A DNA stretch of 64,000 nt from Gelatoporia subvermispora B. Its lineage: Eukaryota > Basidiomycota > Agaricomycetes > Polyporales > Gelatoporiaceae. The first letter of the stretch is position 1; each line of letters begins with the position of its first letter. Made by a program: the position numbers and the translations under genes. Shown here piece after piece: positions 42,401 through 55,378 of the stretch. The notes beneath the pieces were generated by a model, which saw only the letters and a program-made list of their open reading frames with translations, was not told where the DNA came from and searched no databases. The stretch is taken from the NCBI GenBank assembly GCA_000320605.2, contig KB445817.1:1-64000 (forward strand). Direction: 5' to 3'.

Positions 42401-43262
42401 TGTCAAAGGAGACTCCAATGCCGACCGTCCAGACCGTGGCGTGGGAGTATTCTGAAATGAGCCTGGGAACTGACCGCCCGCCTGGTGTGGCTCGAGGGCA
42501 CTGCAGGCCAGATCGAGCTATATCGGCATAACGGCGCATCTCGCAAAAGAAGATATGCCGGCTGTGTTCATTCATGCTCACTGCCTACGAGAGGAGGTGC
42601 GTCAAAATTAGATTCATTCGCCTCGCGCCGACGTCAGTTGCGAGCACAGGAACACCCAAGGAACCCACATATTGTATCAAACATGAATCGGCGCTCTTGT
42701 TGTCCGACATGCTTTGACTCAACGATAGGTTGGATCCGTAGTGATTGTTCTCAACGATATGATGGGCCAATTAAGCAGTGCGATCGAGCCAGAGGACCCT
42801 CAGACTGCGTGCCAGCTGATTTGCTGAATTATTGAATTCTCAACCATGTCCTCCGGAAATTCACTGAATGCTCAGTCGTGTGCATGCTTTATCTTGCACA
42901 TGCAAATCCATCTGTGTCAGCATCGGCTATTCTGTCTCGCATTCGATAGCAACACAGCCTCATTTACTTCATTTGCGATAGCTCACCGCGATGGACCGGG
43001 GCGCCAAGTCACATCCAGACGTAATGACAGGTCAAGGCGGGGATGAATGGAAGATCAGAAGGAGCATGATAGCGCTAAGCATTCCTCATGTCAGTCCTTC
43101 ACCGAGTATCAATATAAGGCTCTACGCGCTCCCCTGGCCGTCGGATTGCGCCCCCTGGCTCTGTCTCCAGTCACATTTCCTGAGCCAGCTGCTGTGTCGC
43201 TGCAGTCAGTACGAAATTTACTTCTCTCTGTGACGTCCTCTTCTCTCGCACATCTTGTCAAC
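39447..43262. other. Long intergenic stretch, no supported gene
   Basis: 3.8 kb of short frames on both strands. No recognised protein, terminal repeat or RNA gene. The left end would hold the TKL copy 2 promoter, the right end the promoter of the DUF6535 gene. Confidence 0.5.
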
Positions 43263-45366
43263 ATGGACTCGACATTGCGAAGCTCGATTCTGGCCCCACG
43301 CACACAGAGAACGACGTCTTCTGCATCGGGTGCAACCGCAACCAACCAGGTCTGCATACAGGCCGTGATTGCACCTTCATCCTTCGGGGCTGACTTCGAT
43401 ACAGGACTTCTCTACATTACATTCTCGCACCATCTCTTACATCGAAAAGGACGAGCTTATGGAAGAAGAAGAGCATGATGCAATTAATGAAGCGGTAGCG
43501 CGCGCGTCCGGTACCGTTGGTGTCGAGGACTCTGAGCCAACATGGAACGACTTCGCCAAGCGATTACAGAAGCAAGACAAGGAGACCGCGAAAGCATGGA
43601 AAGAACAAATCGACGCGTTACTAGTATTCGTACGTGTATCATATCATTTATCTGCACGACACTTGTCTAACTCCGTTGATAGGCGGGTCTGTTCTCGGCG
43701 ATCCTGACTGCGTTCAATGTCGACCTCTACAAGAGCCTTATACCCGATGACGTCGGAGTAGTGCACCGATCGTCGGTCTGGATCAATGCCCTTTGGTTCA
43801 CCTCCCTCGTCCTTAGTCTCTCGTCTGCATCCGTCGGCATTGTCATCAGACAGTGGATTGTCTACTTCCTAAGCCCCACACCGACGTCTGGAAGGCAGGA
43901 TGTCTATGTTCACTGTCTCCGCTGGGACCAGGGCATCAAGGCGTGGAGAGTTCAGGAGCTTCTGGGACTTCTCCCGGTACTACTTCAGCTCGCCCTAACT
44001 CTATTCTTCATTGGTCTTGTCATACTCCTTTGGACGCTCAACACGAAGGTGGCCATTGTCACTACCGTGTTCATTAGCATCCTCCTCGCGTTCCTCGTCT
44101 TCAGCACAGTAGCGCCCTTGGTCAGCCCATACTGCCCTTACAAGTCGCCGCAAGCATTACTCCTCCACTCGGGTGCACACTTGATAGCGAAGGTATTCCG
44201 CTGGACATCTGGAGCGCTGTCATCGTGCATTGGCTGGGTGGCGAACGCGAAACCCTTCGAGAAGACGATCGTGCAGGGAGCGCTTCAGTCTCTCGCGGCC
44301 CTGGTTGACAAGCCGAACCGAATGCGGCCTGCACTCTACAGCAGCTGGGCGTCACTAGAGCGCAGTGTCGTCAAACCCGTCGACGGTAAGAACCCGCATC
44401 ACGACGTGATGAACTGGATTGAGGACAACGTCTTCGCCCGCGGACACGTACTCCTCATGGACGAGGATCTCCTGTCGACCGTTCTCAACACGTGCTTGAA
44501 GGACTTCAACGAACACGTTGACGAGGAGCATACGAATCTCTACGCTCTCAAACGCCTCCAATGCATCTTCGATCTTCGAAATGAGCAACCGCTGTCGAGT
44601 GTCATGCGGAAAGCTCTGGCGGTGCAGGTTCTCAGCCTGTTGCCCAAGGGTGACTTCTGGAGTCTCCAAAAGAGCGATCAAGACCTGATCTGGTCCATGA
44701 TACCACACATTCTGGATGGGGGAGATGATGCCGTGATCCAGACAATCAAATATGTCGCGCGGCAGCCTGTCGCCTCACGCGACAGTGGACCCAACCTCCC
44801 TTCGCAACATGCATTGAACTTCGTGAATGCCTGCATTGAGCGCGAGGGCCTGAGACAGGTTTGGAATCAGGGCCCGCCGCTTGAGGTCATCGAACATGAC
44901 TGTACGTGTCCCAGCTCCTTTATATGTCTCCTTTCGCTGACATATCCCTGCACCAGTTATCGAAGAAATGATCGAGGTCATCATCCATAAGGTCCTTGCA
45001 CAAGGCTCGGATCACCCCCTCGCGAGGAGCCTCCACAACAGGATCAACGCGTGCGGACTCGCCGCGTTCCTAGCGAGATCTCTCCCGCCTGCATCTATCC
45101 AGAAACGGCTACACGACCACACGCATACACTACTCGAACACGTCAACACCCTGCACAGCGACGCGTACCACAGCCATGATGACCGACTCAAGATCCTCCT
45201 CTGCCTCTCCTTCCGCCACCTCAGGTTCTTACTCACGGCTGTCGAATACAATCCCCAGGACCTCGAGCACCAGACCCACCAATTCGAAAGGCTCCTGCCG
45301 ACTGGCAAGAAGCTGAGCGTGTACGAGCGGCAGCTGGCTCGCCTCAAGCCAGAGCCACCCAAGTAA
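43263..45366 (+). CDS. DUF6535 membrane protein
   Basis: Exons 43263-43349, 43405-43629, 43683-44901 and 44957-45366. Introns are 55, 53 and 55 nt. The predicted protein is 646 aa. It has the family hallmark: WNDFAKRLQKQDKETAKAWK, then EQIDALLVFAGLFSAILTAF, then NVDLYKSLIPDD. Two pairs of membrane helices follow (WFTSLVLSLSSASVGIVI; LLPVLLQLALTLFFIGLVIL and VTTVFISILLAFLVFSTVAP). The rest, about 400 residues, is a soluble helical C-terminal domain. This family is large in Agaricomycetes and its function is unknown. The ATG at 43263 follows TCAAC and starts MDSTLRSSILAPRTQRTT. Confidence 0.9.
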
Positions 45367-46488
45367 TGGACACAAATGTAGCCTGTACTCCAAAAGGAGT
45401 TACTCGAGGTTTGCAACCCGGCGGATACTCCGTGTTCTCGTCCCTCTTGTGCCTTCCACATTGATTTATGACTCCCTGCCGCCACGTTTTACATGACCTT
45501 CTACGCGTTGTCGTGTACGTTATGACGCTCGATCCTAATGATCCATAATACGGCAATATTGGCCGCTACAGTACTCAATATTTCACCGTGTACCTGCCCA
45601 AAGTTTGGTATCCGATTTTCGTACTGACCGCTGATGTACTACGTACGCCGAAAGTGTCTTAGCTGACTCGGCATTATACAACGCTGCTTTCCCGCCTGCT
45701 ACGTATCTGCATAAGCGGTGTGATGTGGCACGTTGCCTATCCGTACATATCTGACGAGCGAGTTACAGATGCAGACCATCAAACACAACGTCGGAGAACC
45801 CGAGTTTGGAACATGCCAGCGGGATATTCAGGGCTACACTACGCACTTAGATTGGTGACAAACCTGGTGAAAAGACGCCTGTGGAGCAAGTGTCTGGGTG
45901 AGGATCTCCAATGGATTGATCTCGAGATCAATTCCCCCATAATTATGGCTTCCGTGATTATTTCCCTTACATGATGAGAATCCGGTATCTATACCTGCCA
46001 TTTATGGTCATACACCTTCTGCATCAGGCAACTTCTGACGCGGCGCGTTTCGTACTTTCGCCTCGGCTCCCTCCGACCTGTGTCTCAAATGCTGAGCGGT
46101 TCGACGATTGAACCTCCTACTTTACACTTGAACCACACCTGCATGCACCGCTCACAGTGTGCTGTCTCGGATCTTCGCTCAGCCATCGTCCAAAAGCCCT
46201 CAGACGTTGAGCCAAGAGTACTCGAGCATCCGTAGGCTGATAGATATCGGACAGCAAGCCAGGTTTATGCGACGACAGCGTGATAGAGTTGGGGTATAGT
46301 GTACTATTTTTAGCGGTGACATTGTAAAGTATAACAGGGATCCTCCGAATATACCCAAAGTATTGCAATGCGGCGTCTGGTGGCTCACCATCTTGATCCA
46401 CGGCTATTACTGAAACTGCTCATGTGAACGGTGGCACGAGCGGCTCCAATCATGAATCGATGGTAGGATGGCGCGCGGATCGAGCGAA
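45367..46488. other. Intergenic between convergent genes
   Basis: DUF6535 (plus) and ERG1 (minus) converge here. 1.1 kb holding both 3' regions; no gene, repeat or RNA recognised. Confidence 0.6.
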
Positions 46489-48298
46489 TTACCACCATCG
46501 AATCTCAGTCCACATCAATGGCAGGAAGACAACACACGCCGTCCAGAACTGAATCCGGGGAAGCAAGCGTTGAGCAGAGAATTTGAGGGAATGGCCGATA
46601 GACACTCACCACTCGTACGCTTAGTATCGCAAGGGCTGGGTACTCAAAGATGCTGGGTCGCGAGTAGACGACATCCTTTTGTGCGTGTCCATTCACGTGA
46701 CCGTTCGCATGTCCATTCGATACCCCCGCAGGTTTGGCTCCTGCCTGAGGTCGCGGATGAGTAAAAAGCACCCAGATCGAATAGAATGCGACGGCGAAGA
46801 AGTGTCGGAAAAGCAGTGCTGGGGAGGGGGCAATACTATCGGTACCCGTGTGATCAGACAACGGGATAGCTTCATGAGCGCAAAGGGCTTACCCCGCGAG
46901 CAGAGACACAGGCCCGGTAATGCACTCCCCTCCAAGCTCGAAGTACTTGAAGCAGCCTGTGCGTAGAACTTCTAGCTCTCGATCTGCAGCACATGTCGTG
47001 AGGAGCATAATCTTAATACGTCCGTGTAGAAGACCTACCATCCGCGCCGAACAAGTCATACAACGCAACACTCAGAATGTTCACCATAGACGCAAGACTC
47101 TTCCGCTCCCAGAACCATCGGCGCTTGAGCACGTCCTCTGCACGAATCAAGGCATCCGGGTCAGACTTGCGTAGCTCGCCAATGAGCTTGCGAACCAGGA
47201 CGACGTCAGTGAGCGCGACCGTCATACCGCCTCCTGTCAGAGGATGGCGCATATTCCAGGCGTCTCCTAGGAGCAGAGCGCCTGGTCGTGTCCGCATCGA
47301 GTGTTGTGGGGCAGGCGGGAGGAACGAGTTAGGCATACGTCGTAGCCGCTCGCGCGCAAGAGAGTCTTCGATGGGCTTGTGCAGCGCTTGTGGGAGTTGT
47401 GGGAGGATGTTGGTGAGGATGTGCGACTGTAGGTGGCGTGCTCAATCAGAGAAATTTCGCCGAAAACGCAATGATGGGGCAGGCGCACCTTCAGATCTGC
47501 GGGAAGAGGCGCCTTGACATCCACCAGCATCCGCGTGTCGTGCTCGCTGATCTGGTACAGAAGCACTGGGCCGTACCCCTCGACGAGCGCGACGGTGCCG
47601 TGCTGTGGGATAGGCAGCTTTGCATTCTCGAGCACCGCACCGACGAAGTGGCTGCGCGTGTCCGGACGCGGACGTTCCGCAAAGACCGCGTTACGGAAGT
47701 TGGAGAAACATCCGTCCGCGAGCACGGTCAGGTCCGCGTAGAACGCCTCCTTCATCGGCTCAGCGCCCTTTCGTTTCTCGCTCGGCGCGCCGCCCTCCGT
47801 GTCGTCTGTCGTGACAGACCCACCTGCCTCCTTCCGCACCGCGCGCACACCGAGCACGCGTCCCGTCAGCGGACACTGGATCAGTTCCGTCGCCGTCGCC
47901 TCCACCACCTCCACGCCGCTCGCTGCCTTCGCCGCCTCCCGAAGCTGCTGTATAAAGCGTCCGTGGTGGAAGGAGCGTCCCTGTGCGCCACCGGGATAAG
48001 AAATCTGCACGGGCTTCCCGCGAAGCACGCAGCAATATCCGTGCACCGGTACCGCGTCTATGCCCTCGAGACACCATTCCAATCCTAGTGAGCGAAGCGC
48101 GTTGACACCTCCAGGCTGAAGCAGCTCGCCAACGATTCGGTCGGGCTCCGCGAGCGATCGTTCGAGCACGCAAATGCGTAGGGGCCTCGGACGCGGTGGG
48201 AAGGTTGAGAGTGCGTGTGCGAGTGCCGAACCGGCGATCCCTGCGCCGACGATGAGGACGTCGTATGATGGCGAATAACCTTCTGTGCTGGTGGACAT
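46489..48298 (-). CDS. ERG1: Squalene epoxidase (squalene monooxygenase)
   Basis: FAD-dependent enzyme of the endoplasmic reticulum that converts squalene to 2,3-oxidosqualene, the first oxygen-requiring step of sterol and triterpene synthesis; target of allylamines. Exons on the minus strand: 47489-48298, 47039-47426, 46893-46983, 46610-46835 and 46489-46548. Introns are 62, 55, 57 and 61 nt. The predicted protein is 524 aa. FAD-binding YDVLIVGAGIAGSALA (GxGxxG at 18-23), second FAD motif GDAWNMRHPLTGGGMTVALT, then FGADDRELEVLRTGCFKYFE and ECITGPVSLLAGIAPSPALL. Hydrophobic C-terminal anchor with FFAVAFYSIWVLF and the final exon ending EIRWW, as in other fungal enzymes. ATG at 48298. Confidence 0.96.
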
Positions 48299-49198
48299 GG
48301 TGGTGATGTGCTGGCGTTTCTGGAGTTACAACCGCAACTGTCTTTATGTTGTTAACCGCTGGTGGCCCAGGCGGTGTCTAGAGGTTCTCGCTGGCTCTCG
48401 ACTTGCGAAAATTCCAACGTGGGTCGATTGACTGTTCGGTCTGAATTATACTTGGAGAACGCGTATAAGGTTTCTTGTGCAAGATTGTCCCGAAATCCTC
48501 GTTATAGTTCGTAGATGAAGCAATAAGTCATACAGCAAGTAGAAACGCGTTCTATGAGATATAAACAGACGTCAAACCGCCCGAAGACGAAGAGGTACTG
48601 AACTGCATATTCCTCCTCCATATGACACGATTCGATCTTTTTTCTCACGCTTCACGTGTGCGAACTGCTTATAAGAAGTTCAGATACCGGCTGTTTTGCA
48701 CATTCCGTCCCCAAATTCAGCTCAATCGATTATTGTCTTGTTTGAGAGACTGACGCATACACTGACTAGGAGAATATCTTTTGCGCAGCTTTGCACATGC
48801 AGTGGGCAGACGACTACGATGGACACGCCAGAAAATCAGATCGCCTGTTAGGGAGCGCATTACATAAGTATTTCCCACACATACCTCTCCGCAGATGTCG
48901 CTGGTTTTCACGCTGGTACGAAACTCTGCATGGTTGTGCAATTCACTCAACGAAACGCTCTTACTCCCGAAACTGATGATTTGTCGTCCTGTTGATAAAT
49001 GGAAGGATTTGGTTGAGATGCATCAAAGACCGCAAGATGTGTAGCGACATCGGACTTCGCACAGTCGGCTCAAACCGCGCGGCATTAGATTCAGATGAAT
49101 TAATTCGTTACATGGTGAGTACATATCTCATAAAATCGTCTTTGTACAGCACTGACAGAGTTGCATACTTTGATCTCAGAAACTTTTTGCTGATGCTA
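48299..49198. promoter_or_regulatory. ERG1 upstream region and RhoGEF 3' region
   Basis: 900 nt between ERG1 (start 48298) and the RhoGEF stop (49199), both on the minus strand. It should contain the ERG1 promoter. No sterol response element could be assigned with confidence. Confidence 0.5.
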
Positions 49199-52100
49199 CT
49201 ATACCTGCAACAGGGCGGCATCCCGCCTCTGAAGCTCGCGCAAGACTTGCTGAAACCGCAACGACCACCAGCCGCGCTCCTCCCTTTCCTGCTGCGCTGC
49301 GTCACCGGAAATGCCGGTCGAGATTTCGTCCAACTGAACCGACGGGCTTTTTGGTAATGGAAGCCCAGAAGCCAGTATGGCCGTGAGCGACTGGCGAGTG
49401 TCAAGCTGTAGGTCATTGTTGGCGCCGTGTGCGATGTGGACCTCTGCATTCGGTGGGTAGGAGAGAGACGACATGGTATGTTTGTGACACTTCCGGAAGG
49501 CCGACAGCCACAGTCCTCTGATGGGGTCTTCATCAGGCGGCAAGACGACTGTGATTTCAGTAGTCATCGCGTCTTCAGCAATCACGCCCGTTTCCAACGA
49601 GTCTGGTGACATGGGAAGAAGATCCAGCGTAACGAGAGGGCTATCACCTGTAGCATGATAAGAGTCTGAAGTTGAACAACGTGACGATCAGCTCACCTTC
49701 AGGACTTTCGGCGATGTGGAGGATCCTGGACAAGCCCACGTCCCTTTGCAGGCGCCAACTTTCCTCGTCGTTTTCCTGGGTGTGGCTCCTGCTGATCGGA
49801 CCCATAGGGATAGCCACAAGCACTACATCTGTGAAGACGAAGATCTCTACGGCTTCCTCTTGTGCGGCTGTGATGTTCCCTTCTAGCAGACCCAACGAAT
49901 TCGCGCACGCTCGAGGACCTGCCGACCTGTCCTTCGCCACCGTACTAGACACCCAGCCTTGTCGTAGCGCAGGAGATAGGAACCGATCTCTGTCATGCGT
50001 CTGGTCCCCCTGGTTGGGTAGGGCTGCGTGGACCGTGCACGACATGGGCCCGTGGTGCAATAATCTGCGTTCTCGTCTGGCTAGGGCAATGGACGGTGGG
50101 AGACCGTCCATTCGGGCGGCGACGTACTTCACAAAGTCGTACTCGCTTTCTCGGACAATCACTTCTTCCATGACACGCATCATCGTCTTCATGGAATGCA
50201 GCAGCGATAGCGCAGACAGGTGGTCGTAGTGTTGCTTCGGCGTACAGTTGAGGAGTCGCTACAGAGAGACCAGTCAGTTTGAGCTTCGGCATGATACCGC
50301 AATGCTTACCTTGAACATTTCGCGATAGAAGGTCAACCTCGTCACGGGTTCGTCGAGCAAATGCGGCAAGCCATTATCCGGGTGCTCCAGGCTACGCTCC
50401 CGCATCCTGATGTACTCCCCGAACTGGTCACCACCATCGCAATTATAGCCCTCTATAAGCTCCTTGACCTCATCTACGCGGACCAGGTAGGGCTGGTAGA
50501 CCTCCAGCCTCGGCACAAACCGCCGCAATGGCTCGGCAATCCGCTCCACGATCTCACCCCGCTCCCAAGCCAGTACCATCGAGCGCATACTATGCAACAT
50601 CTCCTCGTGCAAGACGACAATGTCTTCCAGCCAGTCGAACAGCCGCGAGACCTCCGGCGGAACACCAGGTAGCCAGGACCTGCTGTCGCGGCTGCGCAGC
50701 GGTAGGATGTATGTCTGCACGATAGAGTCGAGGCGTTGCACGTATACTTGTTCCGAGGTGAGTATTTCGCTGATGATCTCTTGTCGTTGCATTTCGGTGG
50801 ACCCATAACGCGCCAGCTGGGTTTTGAACACCGATGGCCGGAGAGACGTACGCCAAGACTGGATAGGGGACGGATCCACTTGGCCGCTGTCGTCTCCGTA
50901 CGAGGAGGGCGGACTACTGATCCTTTGTTCTACCTCATGTGGTCTGTGACCTTCCTCTCGGCGCTCTTCACGTTGTCGAGGTTGTAGGATACCATTCTGC
51001 GGCTGGTCTCTACTCTTCTTCGCCAGTTCATCGCCCTGACTGCGACTCCCCGCGCGCCGTCTAATGGTTAGCTTCTCCAGCAACGCTTGCGCACCCTTGC
51101 TGAACGCCCCCGACGCTCCGGAACTGGCGCTATCCTGCCACTTGTCGTTACTGATATTCGACAACCTGCTATCCGCGCGCATGCTTGCGTCGTCAACCGA
51201 GTACTCGCTACCACTCTGCGGGAGGGACCTGTGGGAGCCTGCCTCGTCTGATGCCGTAAGACCTTCGTACGAGAGCGAGGCCGGGATTCCGAAGGCCTCC
51301 CTTTCCTTCTCAGCCCCGTCTACTGGAACGGACTGGACGTCTGGCTCCTGGGAATGTTGCGCAGTCTCTGGTGAAGTCTGCGTATCCTCATCTGTTGCCC
51401 AATGCACAGTCCGACTCGGAGGCCGCTCTGGTCTAGGGCTCTTCCTCAAGTTGCCAGCTCTTTCGCGGAGGTCGTCCACACTTGCGCTCAGCCTGTTTCG
51501 CTTCTTCGCCATCAACCGGCGACCTTCGGCGCTCCGCCGCCAATGGATCTCCGGGTTGACTGCGTCCTGTTGTGGTGCTGGAGACGCGGACCTCTTCTGG
51601 CTGTGCCGTGACATCGCGTTGGACGGTGATACGGACACTGACCGACGATTACCCTTGCTGGACTTGGCGATTGACGTGCGCCGTCCGGATGAGTCGTCCT
51701 GCTTACGCGTTCTAGAGTCGATAGCTTGCCGAAGGGCTGATGCGAGAGGCATCCCTGGGGCTGGCGAATGCCGGTCCCGCGGCGATGATGCTGAGGCCCT
51801 GCTCCCTTTACGCTTCCGCCTCGGTGGCGCCAAGTAACTGCCCTCTACCTCATCGGAGTAGACAGACATATCGTCGTCAATGCCTGCAGGACCTGGAGGA
51901 TTGCGTCGGGGATGCCTGGAGGTAGAGAGATTGGCCACTTCCGCGACATCCCCTTCCGTAGCCTCAGAATCGTCCGATCCGCCACTGGAGAACTCGACTT
52001 GCTCCCGCCGGACAGGGATACCCGTTGCCTGTACCCTTGGATAAGGACTGCGACGTCTTTGCTCGGGTACAACGTCTCGATCACCTTGTCGCCTCGTGTT

Positions 52101-53861
52101 GTGCTTGCTGTGTCCTCGCTTAGACGGTGAATAATATGGTGCCCGTCTACTCGGTCGCTCTGGACTGTCGCCGGTATAGGACGTCTCCTCTTCCGGATAA
52201 CGATGGTGCTGGCGTCCGGAAGCGTAGTCCTGGGTGTCCGAACTATGCTCTGACTCAGAGTAATCCCGCTCAATGTCGGGCCCATTCCTCCAGGGGAAGG
52301 GCTCCGATCCAGATGCCATTGCGATACCAAGTCCAACAGGTTTCTTCTGATCAGCCCGGGACCGAGGACGAGGCTCACTAAACGAGATTGACGAAGGGCC
52401 CGCGTCATGTCGTATGCTGCTTAGTGCCGGAATGCCTGTCATGGGACTTGCTCGACGCAGCCTGCTTGGCGAGCAGCCATCTCTTCTGCGATCGTCTCTC
52501 GTGAAATCCTCGCTGCCCGAGGTAGACAGGGTGGCGCCGTTCGTAACAACTAGATGACCTGGTTGGAGCTTTTCCTTCAGCCTTCGCTCGATCTCCGAGT
52601 TGCTCTCCGTGTCAGAATGGAGCAGATGCCGCGCACGAGGTAGGTTGGACCTGGACAAAGACCCAAACGTGCTCCGTGGAGTGCTGGGGTTGGATCTAGA
52701 CTGCTGGAGTAGTCTAGGCGACCGATCCTTCTGTAAGTCTTTGTATGCCCTGGCATCTTCGCCAGTCCGCGAACGCGTTCTGGGCACCAGCGGGTCCATT
52801 GCCGGCGACGAGACGTACTCCTGTTGAACTGTTCGTTAAGCTATGGGACGCCGAGAAAACATTGTACGCACTAGAGTTTCTGCAAATCTGCTATTCGGCG
52901 TGCCAACTGGTCTCGGCATCATAGTCCTGGTCCCTCGAGACGTCTTTCGAACGTCAATCCTTGGTGACGAGTCAGCAGGGAGTACTGGAGTGGCGGGGGC
53001 CCGTAACGCCGACTTCAATAGAGGCTTAGGCGTGTTGGGTGTGGACCCAGCGGGGGTTCTTGCAGCATCAGCAGGGTGGTCCGATTGGGAGACGACGGCG
53101 ACTCGAGGGGTACGCAGAGATTTCGGTATCGCGGATTGTGCTGTGAAGTGCGTCCTCAGCGAGGATGTCGCGCATACTGCAGGATGGCGTGCAGTAGTAG
53201 AGGTATCTATTTGATGAGGTGATAGGCGTCCAAAGGTTACGGAAGGTGCGTCGTCATTGGGTCGTCTATCCGGCGGCTGAGGAGGTCCCCGGAGGTCTCT
53301 CTGCGGTTCACCGCTAGTTTGATGATCCACTGGGGGTTTCGGCGGGTGCGTCATCCTATCGACTGTGTCCCGCAGAGAAGGGAGTAGCTGGGCTTCGAGA
53401 AGAGGGATATTCGACAACTGACTCTGTCTCTTGTCTGTCTCTTCACGGTCCCTCAATTTTTCTCTACTCTCACTCTTCGAGCCCGAACGCCCGAGCGACG
53501 ACTTGCTCGGACTGCGCGATAAAAGACGACTGACACGACTCGCATGAGGCGTGCTAGGTGTCGCCGCCCGTTCTTGCTGGGATGACATGGTTGGGGTACT
53601 TGTAGGGTATGCCGGGGACAATGTACTCGATGAGCTGGTGTACGGAGACGCATAACGAACGTCCGGAGTCATATGTGGGGATCGAACATCTTGTTCCTGT
53701 ACATTGGATGGAGGTAATGGATAACTTATACCAGCTGCAGCAGCGTAGTGAGATGGTGGGAGAAAAGCTGGGGGGCGCGAGGAAATGGCGGATACAAATG
53801 AAAGTGTGTTTGGCGCAGGCGAGCGGGACTTGCTACGGCCATGAGAACGCGAAAAGGGCAT
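49199..53861 (-). CDS. Large Rho guanine nucleotide exchange factor (DH-PH)
   Basis: Activates a Rho-family GTPase by GDP release; expected to act in polarity, wall or cytokinesis signalling. Exons on the minus strand: 52872-53861, 50310-52820, 49697-50258 and 49199-49647. Introns are 51, 51 and 49 nt. The predicted protein is 1503 aa from the ATG at 53861. Roughly the first 1000 residues are disordered, rich in Ser, Arg and Pro. The DH domain starts near residue 1005 (RQEIISEILTSEQVYVQRLD), with LPLRS and LFDWLEDIVVLHEEML. The PH-like part includes EEAVEIFVFTDVVLVAIPM and ESWRLQRDVGLSRIL. The first join (AETL|EYVSSPAMDPLVP) is phase-correct. The open frame continues upstream of 53861 through a hydrophobic stretch (VFLSVLTLWLLYAFL) without an ATG, so another 5' exon is possible. 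Confidence 0.88.
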
Positions 53862-54371
53862 CAGAAAAGCATACAGCAGCCAAAGCGTGAGTACGGACAA
53901 GAACACAGATGTCGACAGGGCATGCAAAGACTTCCAGGGCACCAAACTTGCTTCCGACGGACATGAACATAGCGTGACCGGAAGTCACGTTATGATCGAG
54001 GAGACCTGCCTATTCGGGCGGCTGTCAAGGATAGGAGTAGAAGCGGCAAGCCAAGCCTCCCGCCCAGATTTGCGGTGGAGTCTTGCAAGTACTTTTATAC
54101 TAGAAGGTACACATACACTGTCAGTGTTCATCCGACCGGTAGTATAAGTGCTCTGCGTATATCAGAAATCATCCTGCGGTGGCATCATCTACGAGTCGAC
54201 CATCACCAACCGGTGGTCGTGACTCGTCGATGCTCCACACTGCCCAGAGAATCTTGCACTGGATTGATGGTATACCATAGATTATCACGAAGTCTTGCAT
54301 TCAAGGGTCTACAATTGAAGCAATGAACGGTAGTACATCGTTCGAGTCGTTCAGTCGCACTGAGCGACCCG
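53862..54371. other. Upstream region of the RhoGEF gene
   Basis: The minus-strand frame stays open to about 53945 and encodes a hydrophobic segment, so part of this may be exon. The rest likely holds the promoter. Nothing else is supported. Confidence 0.45.
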
Positions 54372-55179
54372 CGACAGGACCCCGGCATACCCTACATGAT
54401 GTTGGATCCTGGTGCGGACAAAAATGGGGGTCAAAATGGGCCAAGGTAGGATCGTCATGCGGACAAAAATGGCCAAGATACGGACCTAAGTTCGATATTT
54501 TGCGCGGGTAAAAGTGGACTAGGGAGGGCAAGGTGAGATCCTGGTGCGGGCAAAATCGGCCCCGCGCGGCAGCGTGGCCGACGCGACACACCTGCTTGGA
54601 TGTCTACCCAAAACGAGCCAACGCGCTGAAGGACCCGCATACGTTCACTTCGATGTTTACCTCGCTGGATGGATTTATGGAAATAACCCTTCCGTATCTG
54701 CCTGAGATATCGTGCTCTCCGGCTGCCACGTAATGTGTCTCGGTCGGCTACCGGCTTACTATACAACTATCAGATAGTCAAACTCAAAAGGGAGTATGAT
54801 ACAGCTCCAACGAGCTCCGGATGCGAATAGTAGCAGGAATCACGCCTGATGATGTTCTGAGCTTCGCTTCCGCTGCTGTAATTGCTTTGCAATTCTACAA
54901 TTCGATGTTCACGGCGCTAATTGCGCTCTGGGAGGCCGGAAAAGCGGTAGATCTTGTTCTTCTCGGTATTCCGGATGCAGAGAAATTTCTTCAGAATTAT
55001 ATCTATTTTGGGCGATTTTTTGAGGTTAGATCCGTAATGCGGACAAAAGCGACACCCGCAGGGGTCAAGTGGATCCTGGTGCGGACAAAAACGGGCCAAA
55101 TTTGTGCGGGTAAAATTGGCCAAAACCAGGGGTTGTCGGATCCAACATCTAAGGGGATATGCCTGGGTCCTCCCGCGAC
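54372..55179. mobile_element. Repeat element with imperfect terminal inverted repeats and GGACAAAAATGG-type units
   Basis: Ends at 54372-54409 and 55138-55179 are imperfect inverted repeats (AGGACCCnGGCATA near the outside, ATGTTGGATCC on the inside). Seven interspersed units of TGCGGACAAAAATGG or TGCGGGTAAAA(T/G)TGG begin near 54413, 54458, 54503, 54545, 55038, 55080 and 55105, several preceded by GATCCTGG. Read on the minus strand, these give a recurring peptide FCPHQDPT. No transposase and no clear target duplication were found. I call it a likely non-autonomous element. Confidence 0.6.
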
Positions 55180-55378
55180 GAGAAGCAGATAATGGCCGGC
55201 ATTCTCCGGTCGAAGTCGAACGGAGCGCTCAAGCGCTCAGGCAGTGCGGTTCGAAATATACAACGGTGCCGAGGCCACACGATTGCACCTGTAACGAATC
55301 CGTCCAAGACAATGGACACAATCATTGTGACGGATCTGTATATAATCTTCTGCTACTTGCATGCCACTGACACGCCTC

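Noticed and set aside
52800..53945. Separate Ser-rich protein next to the RhoGEF
   Set aside because: Its last codons splice in frame (52821-52871) onto the RhoGEF exon, so it is the N-terminal part of that protein.
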